From NCBI GenBank assembly GCA_015680685.1, contig MNCI01009093.1, forward strand, positions 95,174 through 136,814: a DNA stretch of 41,641 bases, read 5' to 3'. This document shows, one piece after another, positions 10,160 to 17,774 of the stretch (position 1 is the stretch's first letter; every line of letters begins with the position of its first letter). The position numbers and the translations under genes were made by a program. Under the pieces are notes generated by a model. It worked only from the letters and a program-made list of their open reading frames with translations, made no database searches and was not told the DNA's origin. The DNA is from Gnetum montanum (taxonomy: Eukaryota; Streptophyta; Gnetopsida; Gnetales; Gnetaceae).

Positions 10160-11839
10160 CCAGAGTATTTACATTGTAATTTAATGTGAATTTCAAAAGC
10201 AAAAATAATTGTCCATTTTCCCATGAAAAATCCCACCTCATGGTTTTTGCTCCAACTTAGTTTGAATAGTTTATAATGTACAATGATGTAATTTGCAGCT
10301 TACATGTTGAAAGTCTCACTCAAGCTAGCATATAAAGGCCAAAAATGTAAATATTCTACTAAAATTTGGTAGCAAAAGTGAAAACCTTGGTAACTTATAT
10401 GTTGGGGAAATAACCCAAAAATGTTACCGACATTAATAGAAAAATCTCTATATAGTTAATGAGCAGCGAGTATACCCTATGCTCAACGATACAAATTATT
10501 AACATTCATTAAGTGATCTAGTCAAATTCCACAAACTTTAGTCCTCTAAGTACACTGGGTCTAGGAGGTGAATCTAACAATCGTGACCATTGTCTTCTCA
10601 GTTTCACTTGTGAAATGCAAATGTATGGTTAAGTGTAACCGAGGCATTTGATTTTTATCATTTTATGTTTTATGGTTTAATTGCCTAAGTGCTAAAAATA
10701 TAGTAATAGATGTTTAATTAATCTAGTAACTAACTAATGTTTAATTATTCCTAACCTAAGCATCTATTACCACTTTCTATACACATCCTAAACACATTGC
10801 AATGTAACTAATTTACCAAGTGTTAAGCACTACTCAGATTACCAAGCGTAACATATACTCAAAGTGATCCTACTTATGTTTGCTATTTAATCGATATTAA
10901 TTACTTAATTAAAATTCATTAAAGTGCATGAATAATAAATGCATAAGGAAAACACTAATTGAATCCAAGTGCTTCAAGGTTTTATTAGAAAAAATTGCTT
11001 TATTGCTATTCACATTGAAGTGTTGAGGTACATGAGTGCTCGAATAAAGATTTGTACTATGGGCATTCAAGAAATATCTGAAGAAAGCAAACTACAAGAG
11101 CTTCACTACAATTAATGGAAAGATTACCATCAGGTAGATGCACATTTATAGGTGATGATATGGTGCCACGTAAATCAGTACTTGTCAATAAGGCAAGTTT
11201 CCTAGGCATAAGTGAAAGATTTGAAATTTCCAATTTGGCCATTCCTAATACTATGTTCACCATTTGCATGGCAGTTATTGAGAAGTTAACGACATGCGTG
11301 AGAGATAGGAGTAACTTGCATGAATAGTTTCCGGTGTATTCTTAGGAGATTCTTAATTCAAAAGCTTCACTAACAGCGATAGAATGGCTGGCAGCTTATG
11401 CATTGGCAGTAATAGTTGAAGTTTTGGGCATTATTTATTTTTAGTCTCTTGAGATTTGGATGGAGAGGGTATAATTTATGTGAGATTTGACATATGTGGG
11501 CATAATTCCTAAGTCATTTTAGAATGAATTAGTCTTCCAACTTGTTTTTTTTATCAGGCTGTCTGGATTACTTTCTTCAAACCAGTTTTACTACGTCTCT
11601 TGTGAGCATGTTTTTTGGAAACTGCTTTGACCATCTGAGTACATGATGTATCTGCGATAAGAAGTATTGCAGTGATATTTATATATATAGTGATTTTTCT
11701 ACGTATAACTCAAGAAAATGTATTAATTAATCTGAAATAAAGTTGGCTAAGGATAAAGGTGGTAGAGCCGATTCTTCCCATTGGATCGAAACATGGTTGA
11801 AACTTCAATGATAAAAAAACTAATTCTTATGATAATTAA
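10160..11839. other. AT-rich region without recognisable genes
   Basis: I find no conserved domain, RNA gene or clear repeat structure. Overlapping open frames at 11057-11327 on both strands are short and unlike anything I recognise. TGTTGGGGAAATAACCC at 10402 looks like a possible LTR start, but no partner is visible. Confidence 0.4.
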
Positions 11840-12329
11840 CTTTTCACAAATAGTCAGCAAGACCTTAGCTTGAGGACCTAATTTCCAAGCATATGGCAAG
11901 AAGGAAAGAGATGAAGGAAGGCATGATGAATGCAGACATAGACCAAAAGGGAAACACAGTAGAGGGAGCGGCCAATGAATTCACAGGGACAGGAATGAGC
12001 TCTGCGTGAGGAATTACAAGGAAAGGTGCAACCAAGGCTTATGGGAGGATGAGAAGCAGAGGATGGTAGGGAGGGTTAGTTGTCTGTGGGATAGGGATGG
12101 ATAGTGCAGGCTAATTCTAGTTTTTTTTTTTTTTTTAGTCATAGGGTAACCTCATCTGGGGATGAGGATCTGGGGGGATCATGTTTGGAATATCTGTCTG
12201 GTAGAGCCAGGGTCAGATTGATGCCAGGTGTGGATTTTGTGCCCTGAGGTAGGCAGGTTGTACATAATTTTCTACTTCGAATAAATCCCCGATCATTTAT
12301 CAAAAAAAGCTTTCCACAAATAGTCAGCA
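11840..12329 (+). mobile_element. Retroposon of ~450 bp with A-rich 3' end and 20-bp target duplication
   Basis: CTTTTCACAAATAGTCAGCA (11840-11859) and CTTTCCACAAATAGTCAGCA (12310-12329) match at 19 of 20 bases and flank 450 bp that end in ATCAAAAAAAG. A long variable target duplication plus an A-rich tail is the signature of LINE-machinery insertion. The insert has an internal T16 run at about 12121 and an AATAAA at 12279, 20-odd bases before the tail. It could be a 5'-truncated LINE, a SINE or a processed transcript; I recognise no protein or tRNA-like head in it. Confidence 0.75.
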
Positions 12330-12527
12330 GTAGCCATTTTCACCTTGCGACTAATGGAAGTAATGTCAAAAGTATTCCACAAAATCTATTATCCCATTAT
12401 GTTGCAGCTACACAAGTTGGCCATAAATAATCATGGCTTGGAGTTGGACAAAAACATCTATCAACGTCAACTGAGCAATATGTTGGATTATCCATCATCC
12501 ACTGAAATCATTCTGGAACAAGTTTGG

Positions 12528-12710
12528 GGTAACAGTGCATAATAGGGACGCCATCACCATTGACTGAGGCTGACCAATTTCCATCAATGAGTAAAGGTCA
12601 TTTACATCTTTGGCCATCATGGTGCATGCATCATGATTTTTTGATGGCCATCCTGATTCTCTCTCCATTTAGATTCTGAAAATTGTATTTTAGAAACTTT
12701 GAAAACTTTC
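12528..12710 (+). repeat. Left terminal inverted repeat of the Merlin-like element
   Basis: Starts GGTAACAGTGCATAATAGGG and ends TTTGAAAACTTTC. Inverted match to 15062-15248, sharing the blocks CATTGACT, AAAGGTCATTTACAT, TTGGCCATCAT, TTCTCTCTC and TTTTAGAAACTTTGAAAAC in order. Confidence 0.88.
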
Positions 12711-12746
12711 TCTTTTTTATTATTGAAAGTTTAATCTTTTTTACCA

Positions 12747-13076
12747 ATGGCTGATTGTAAAACTTCGACTATGTCTTCTGACATTGATATCCTTATTGCT
12801 TTATTTCATTTTATAAAAAATTTTAAACATAATGGCCTTGCTAACTTAAAATATCCTTTATTTGCTTTATTTCATTTTATAAAAAATTTAAAACATAATC
12901 ACCTTGCTAACTTTCAGTATATTGTATCAGTGGGAAAGATAATTTCATGGTGGTTTCTGAACATCAAAATTTTAGAGCTGTTGGTTATTCACCTATTCCT
13001 TGTGATAAAAAGAAGTGTCAAAATTTATGGACATCAATGTCTCATCTCAATTGGCTATTTTAACATGCATTCTTAG
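12747..13076 (+). CDS. Unassigned ORF inside the Merlin-like element, with internal duplication
   Basis: 109-residue plus-strand frame starting 36 bp inside the left inverted repeat (MADCKTSTMSSDIDILIALF). Residues ~16-59 are a tandem duplication: LIALFHFIKNFKHNGLANL and LFALFHFIKNLKHNHLANF, encoded by a repeat of about 72 bp. After the duplication another frame reads more like protein (GKDNFMVVSEHQNFRAVGYS), so a frameshift near 12930 is possible. I recognise no family. It could be an accessory gene of the transposon, captured host sequence, or a chance frame in AT-rich DNA; codons are strongly A/T-ended. Confidence 0.3.
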   Translation: MADCKTSTMSSDIDILIALFHFIKNFKHNGLANLKYPLFALFHFIKNLKHNHLANFQYIVSVGKIISWWFLNIKILELLVIHLFLVIKRSVKIYGHQCLISIGYFNMHS

Positions 13077-13383
13077 ATTTATAACTGTTTTCTATTAACA
13101 TCACTTATAACGTTAGATTCTTTAAGATCCTGAGATATACCAATCCTTAGCATTATATTACCAATAATTCACCCATGCTTTGAGTTTCCAGCTAGTAATG
13201 CTATGGATGAATGCATTTGAAAACCCTTAACATTGCACTTTACCCTGCATAAATAATTATTGGACTATTTGAAATGTGAAGTTTAGTTGTTCTTGAAGAA
13301 TAAAATGAAAATGAAGAAAAAATTCCTCATTAGAAACAATAAATTTGAAAACTCGCCAATTCAACTCATGCATTTCAAGATGG

Positions 13384-13408
13384 GGTAACAATGCATAATA
13401 AGGGATCA
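13384..13408 (+). repeat. Internal copy of the transposon end sequence
   Basis: GGTAACAATGCATAATAAGG matches the left terminal sequence GGTAACAGTGCATAATAGGG with two or three differences, and the preceding GG also matches. Similarity ends after about 25 bp. It may mark a nested or rearranged relative of the same transposon family. Confidence 0.55.
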
Positions 13409-13565
13409 CAAAAATTAATTAGATGTAGATTAAATCAATTAGAAGTAAAAACTATTAATTTAATAAATTATTTTTTGAAATATCCAAGGTTAGTAAAATT
13501 TGTGATAATAAACTTTATTATCAAATTTAAATGAACTAGTACATGAATATAAGAAGAGAATCTCA

Positions 13566-14414
13566 TTATATCATATATTCTAAGCTAGAAGGAGACATGC
13601 AAAACTCAACAGTATGTTTAACAAGTATTAAAAATGCATCTTCTTTTTTTGGGGCAAATTTTCTTCTCCACATGTATTTCATTAGATATGAGTGATGTAG
13701 CTCTTGTTGTGGTCCATTTCATGGAATATGAACTTTCACTACTCGCAATGTACTTTCAATAGTATTAATATGAACACTTGTATTTCAATCTTTAAAGTGC
13801 AATGAATGATTCACCATTCTATGATCAAAATGAAGTTGACAAAGCCATTCTGAGTCATAAGCTTTCCACATGTCACTGTATATAATGTTGTTAGGTTTGA
13901 TCTATTCATAAATGCAATCTATCAATGTTTCTTTGCATCTATTTTAAATAGCTACAAGAAACATATTATTAAAATCTCTTTTAATTCCACCAAATACCCA
14001 ACCATATAGTACACATCTACCTCGGTTGTATTTTCACTTGCAAAATTTTGATTCATCAATATCTACAATTTTTTTTGGACCTCCAATTTGTTGTGGATTC
14101 TTCAACAAAACATATGTACAAACATTTTTAGAAAAGCCAAACCAATCAACTACATTATGTTTTGATACTTGATTTTGGACCTGCACATACTCATTCAAGC
14201 ATTTCTATCTTCAATCATATATAATCAATAAAATTTTTTTGATATCCAATTTTGAATTTTGGAACCAGGTTCCATGAAAAATGCTTTCTTTAGCATCACA
14301 TTTAAAACATACAAATCTTAATCCTTTTTTCTTTGAAGCATCCCTTCTTATTTTCATTGGTATTCTACAATTGGAGCAAATTTTTTCTTTAGGTAAAGAC
14401 GTAATTCTTGACAA
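13566..14414 (-). pseudogene. Merlin/IS1016 (ISXO2-like) DDE transposase, one frame with several nonsense codons
   Basis: A cut-and-paste transposase relic of 283 codons in one continuous frame, with no frameshift but about eight stop codons. Residues ~12-60 form the N-terminal zinc ribbon: CSNC and CFKC pairs, then FHGTWFQNSKLDIKKIL, as in IS1016/IS1595 proteins. The catalytic domain shows VDIDESKF (first D, ~120), WVFGGIKRD, YSDMWKAY (second D, ~181), a VNHSLHF block and VHINTIE (E, ~220), giving D-60-D-38-E. It ends with SYLMKYMWRRKF. Several stops sit where relatives have W, R or Q, as expected from G-to-A or C-to-T decay. No ATG is present at the 5' end of the frame; a TGA lies just upstream, so the true start is lost. 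Family assignment by eye is firm. Confidence 0.88.
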
Positions 14415-15061
14415 AACTCAATACAATTTTATAGTTTTTCATTCTTTTCAATCAATAGTTGTCTAGTCATAAAAGAACCTAGAAATACAAAACTAACAAT
14501 TATGAATAAATGCAGCTGTATAGGGTACCAATTTAAATTAAAATATCTATGATAACATAAAACATATTTAAACTAAAGGAATTGAATATTGGAATTGTAT
14601 TTAAACATATTGGAATTGATGATGACATGATAGAACTATTATACTATAGAATAAAAATCTACTCAAAATAAAAGTATTAAAAAAGTTCTTAATAAAATAA
14701 ATAAATATATAAATACCAAATCCCATTATTTTAAAGAAAGTAATTCTGCCCTCTCCAACTCTTTAAATTAACTCTCCTCCTTTAACCAACTCTCACCCTT
14801 TTAAGTTAATTCCTTGGTGCATCAAATAATGGTGCACATCATAATTTATGGGCTATTAAATTTTTTTACATCTTTCCAGTCTTAGATTTTTTCGTAAAGA
14901 TTTGGGGCCATTTATCCTATAGTAAGTTTGTGTCAATATATTTGGCACCATGGTAAGTTTCTATCCAGATTTATTTTTTTAAAAACTATATTGTTTAATT
15001 CATTCATAGTGTAATAAAATAGAACCATTTGTTATTAATTTATTAAAATTAAACATAAATG

Positions 15062-15248
15062 GAAAGTTTTCAAAGTTTCTAAAATACAAAGTTTTCAAAG
15101 TTTCTAAAATACAAAGTTTTCAAAATATAATTTTGAGAGAGAGAATGGACAGCCATAAAAAAAAATCCATGATGATGGCCAAAAATGTAAATGACCTTTG
15201 GTCAAGTTGAGTCAATGCCGATGGTGTCCCCTATTATAGACTGTTACC
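15062..15248 (-). repeat. Right terminal inverted repeat of the Merlin-like element
   Basis: On the minus strand starts GGTAACAGTCTATAATAGGG. Near its inner edge a 25-bp unit (AAAGTTTTCAAAGTTTCTAAAATAC) is duplicated in tandem at 15063-15112, absent from the left repeat. Confidence 0.88.
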
Positions 15249-15257
15249 CAAGTTTAG

Positions 15258-15968
15258 ATTCAGTTCCCTCCTATAATGTTTCTATAATTGTAGCTTTGGA
15301 TATTAGAAATCTTTAAAGTTAAAACAGTAAGTTGAGTAACGTCACTAATACGGTAAAGAGCATACGACAACTCACTAATTCTCTCCTCACTAAGTTAACA
15401 ATACACATTTTCAAATTTATATGGTAAGTATCATTTGCTTTGTTTGGATATTTCCGTTTTTTGCATAAACCTTTTTACAATGCTGAGCATAACAACTGCT
15501 CTAATGAGCTAAAGCAAATTCCCTTTGTTATGTAAGCAATCCTTCCTGCCCTTTCGTTCTTAACTTGCAGCAAGTTTTTAAAACTCTGAAATGCAGCAAG
15601 TTTTTAAAACTCTGAAATGTTTTAAATTGTTAAATTCCAGAAATGCTTCAGCATGGAGACGGAATTATGCATCCAAGGTTTTTTTTTTAATTTTTTATAA
15701 AAGTCTACTATGTATGTTCGTTCTTTTTTATTGTTTAAAAGAAAAGATATACATTGACACAAAGTAAACTACAGTTAAAGAGAAGAATTGTATGGATTTA
15801 TGTGCAAATAAGTCAACAAAGGCCTCTAATCAAGCATATTTGGCTTGATCGAGACCCGCACTTTTCTTTTCTATTTTACAAATGGTCATGTATTTTTTTT
15901 TTCCTAATTTGTTCTTCTTATTCTGCCTTATCTGAAATTTTCATTCTTCGCTATATCCACCGTATTAT
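15258..15968. other. AT-rich spacer with a 26-bp perfect tandem duplication
   Basis: No gene recognised. GCAGCAAGTTTTTAAAACTC plus six more bases is duplicated exactly at 15567-15592 and 15593-15618. An 81-codon plus frame at 15754 has no recognisable features. This is the pre-insertion DNA of element B. Confidence 0.5.
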
Positions 15969-16197
15969 AATAGTGAAACACCACAAAAATTTTGGCTAAC
16001 ACTTGAAGACAGAAATTAAGCAAAGTCATGTTGGTCCTCAGCATGACTCAAAAACTCATCAAAACGTGCTAGAATTGAGTGTCCAGACCCCCAAGAACCT
16101 TCCCCAAGGTCCCCAGCAGGTCTCAGGCACTTGAAAATCAAATTTCGGGCTCCAAATGATCATCTTCCATTCCTATACGCCCAGCATGTACGCCCCA

Positions 16198-16437
16198 GCG
16201 TAAATGCTACAGTGCTCCGGCGTAACTGCTACAGTGCTTCGGCGTAAATGCTACAGTGCTCCGACGTAACTGCTACAGTGCTTCGGCGTAAATGCTACAG
16301 TGCTTCGGCGTAACTGCTACAGTGCTCCGGCGTAACTACTACAATGCTCCGGCGTAACTGCTACAGTGCTTCGGCGTAAATGCTACAGTGCTCCGGCGTA
16401 ATGCTACAGTGCTTCAGCGTAATGCTACAGTGTTTCA
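16198..16437 (+). repeat. U3 tandem array, 11 units of 21-22 bp (element B, 5' LTR)
   Basis: Eleven head-to-tail units of the form GCGTAAMTGCTACAGTGCTYCG: nine of 22 bp and two of 21 bp, exactly filling 240 bp. AAAT and AACT unit versions partly alternate. The matching array in the 3' LTR has only seven units. Being upstream of the TATA box, the array may act as promoter or enhancer sequence. Confidence 0.95.
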
Positions 16438-16494
16438 GCGTATACGCCCAGCGTCCACCCAAGTTCACACGCTCAGCAAGTCCAGCGTATACGC

Positions 16495-16510
16495 CCAGCG
16501 TATACGCTGG
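16495..16510. promoter_or_regulatory. 16-bp perfect palindrome upstream of the LTR TATA box
   Basis: CCAGCGTATACGCTGG is its own reverse complement and is embedded in four GCGTATACGC-like copies between 16437 and 16541. The 3' LTR has the same palindrome at 23056-23071. Possible dimeric protein-binding site; the function is inference. Confidence 0.45.
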
Positions 16511-16583
16511 CCTGATGTAGCGTATACACCAAGCGTATACGCCCATGTGTCTCCCAACCCGATTTTCCCGGTAACCCTACCCC

Positions 16584-16591
16584 TATAAATA
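16584..16591 (+). promoter_or_regulatory. TATA box of the element B 5' LTR
   Basis: TATAAATA in the context CCCCTATAAATAGCCC, about 610 bp into the LTR and after the arrays, conserved at 23132 in the 3' LTR. Transcription would start roughly 30 bp downstream near 16615, defining the U3/R border. Confidence 0.75.
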
Positions 16592-17064
16592 GCCCAGTTT
16601 TTTGCATTTTCAGGGAGGGGGACAAAATTTCTAACAGAGCAGACCCAGAGCAATTACGCTGCAAACCAGAGCCGGGGCCTTTCGTCCGCCTTGTGTCAAA
16701 GCCACAACTGCGTTTGGACCGGTGCACTTTGTAATCAATTATCAATACAAAACAGTTTACATTTTGCTTAGATTTATTGCAGTTCTCTTCGTTTTTTAGT
16801 TTACGTTTACAGACTCATTTACATTATCGTGCTTGTTTATGGTTTACATTTAATGTGCATTGTTTACGTAGAACCCAACGTGTTGTAGCGGCAAACATTG
16901 GGGAAGTCCTTGTTTGATCCGCGCGCGGACCATTCAAGGCACTCTGCCTTCGTCAATTCCAGCTTGTCCTCAAGCGGAGGCAGGGTCAACTGTGCTTGTC
17001 CGTAGATCTTTCGATGCTCGTAACGTTCCAGCCTTGCACCGACGATTTCAGTCAGTACAGTTTT

Positions 17065-17083
17065 TGGCGCTAGAAGGAGGGCC
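17065..17083 (+). other. Putative primer-binding site of element B
   Basis: TGGCGCTAGAAGGAGGGCC, five bases inside the LTR. It starts with TGG as needed to pair with a tRNA CCA end. The intact sequence here explains the mutated versions in A, C, D and E. I cannot identify the tRNA. Confidence 0.7.
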
Positions 17084-17084
17084 A

Positions 17085-17272
17085 AACTGAAACCCAAGCG
17101 TCTACGCTGCTAACAGACTACAGCGTCTACGCTGTCAAACTGAAACCCCAGCGTCTACGCTGCTAACAGACTACAGCGTCTACGCTGCCAAACTGAAACC
17201 CTAGCGTCTACGCTGCAAAACTGAAACCTCAGCGTCTACGCTGCAAACAAATTCCCAGCGTCTACGCTGCTA
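17085..17272 (+). repeat. Leader array 1: seven copies of AGCGTCTACGCTG
   Basis: Seven copies of AGCGTCTACGCTG separated by CTAACAGACTAC or AAACTGAAACC-type spacers. AGCGT and ACGCT are complementary, so each copy is a potential small hairpin with a two-base centre. It lies in the untranslated leader between primer site and gag. Confidence 0.88.
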
Positions 17273-17455
17273 CAGTGTTTTACGCTTGCTACAGTGTTTT
17301 ATGCTTGCTACAGTGCTTTTACGCTTGCTACAGTGTTTTACGCTTGCTACAGTGCTTTTACGCTTGCTATAGTGTTTTACGCTTGCTACAGTACTTTTAC
17401 GCTCGCTACAGTGTTTACGCTGCTACAGTACTGCTACAGTACCGCTGCAGTGTTT
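17273..17455 (+). repeat. Leader array 2: GCTACAGTGTTTTACGCTT units
   Basis: About eight units of 18-20 bp followed by three shorter ones, ending in CGCTGCAGTGTT. The word GCTACAGTG is also the core of the U3 array, so leader and LTR arrays appear to share ancestry. Two overlapping plus frames stay open through it only because of periodicity. Confidence 0.88.
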
Positions 17456-17774
17456 TTTCAACAAAACACCCAAAACGAGCTCGTTTCAAAGCCGAATTCG
17501 CTGCGATTCGCACCAACATGGATCACCTTGTCTAAGGCATACAATACACACAACATAACGATTCCGAGATGACTTCCTCTTACCCGAAATCGCCATCTAC
17601 GTACGACTACGGTTCATAATTTTATACTTAGCCAAATTTTCTCCCGTTTACATTGTACACGCTAGACACTTAGAAAAATTTTCAGTGTTCACACACCGGA
17701 CACTCTGCACACTTAGCTCGAAACACACTCGGCACTTGTTAGCTAGCTCATAAGTTGCCCCATCACATATTACC
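17456..17774 (+). other. Remaining untranslated leader of element B
   Basis: Non-repetitive leader up to the gag ATG. It includes CACTTAGCCAAATTTT and GACACTTAGAAAAATTTT (17620-17685), words also found in the LTR at 1-782. Packaging signals are expected here but none can be assigned. Confidence 0.6.

Larger units (their letters stand above)
12519..15257 (-). mobile_element. Merlin/IS1016-type DNA transposon with ~185-bp inverted repeats and 9-bp target duplication
   Basis: The element proper is 12528-15248 (2721 bp). Its ends begin GGTAACAGT on both strands and the inverted repeats extend about 185 bp with modest divergence. It is flanked by CAAGTTTGG (12519-12527) and CAAGTTTAG (15249-15257), matching at 8 of 9; Merlin elements are known for 8-9 bp duplications. 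It encodes a decayed DDE transposase on the minus strand and an unassigned open frame on the plus strand. All lines (ends, duplication size, transposase family) agree. It is inactive through nonsense mutations. Confidence 0.88.
15974..17059 (+). repeat. 5' LTR of element B
   Basis: TGAAACACCACAAAAATTTT to CGATTTCAGTCAGTACA, 1086 bp. The start is fixed by the AATAG duplication, the end by the same base in both LTRs before the flanks diverge. U3 carries the 22-bp array and a palindromic block; the TATA box is at 16584. Confidence 0.92.

Noticed and set aside
10402-10420. Possible LTR start TGTTGGGGAAATAACCC
   Set aside because: No matching second copy, primer site or target duplication found in the window.
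13566-14414. Bacterial ISXO2/IS1595 insertion from contamination
   Set aside because: The frame has many stops, AT-rich eukaryote-like flanks, ~185-bp inverted repeats and an 8-9 bp duplication, all as in eukaryotic Merlin elements and unlike a fresh bacterial contaminant.
16198-16437. CRISPR-like regular array
   Set aside because: Units are contiguous 21-22 bp tandem repeats without unique spacers, lie inside a plant LTR and occur again in the other LTR.
16361-16745. Minus and plus frames rich in VYA/RIRW words in the element B LTR
   Set aside because: They follow the GCGTATACGC repeats and recur in the 3' LTR only because of LTR duplication.
17275-17572. Two overlapping plus frames of ~90 codons (CYSVLRLLQ or LATVFYACYSAF repeats)
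   Set aside because: Produced by the leader tandem array, whose period keeps frames open; located upstream of the gag start.
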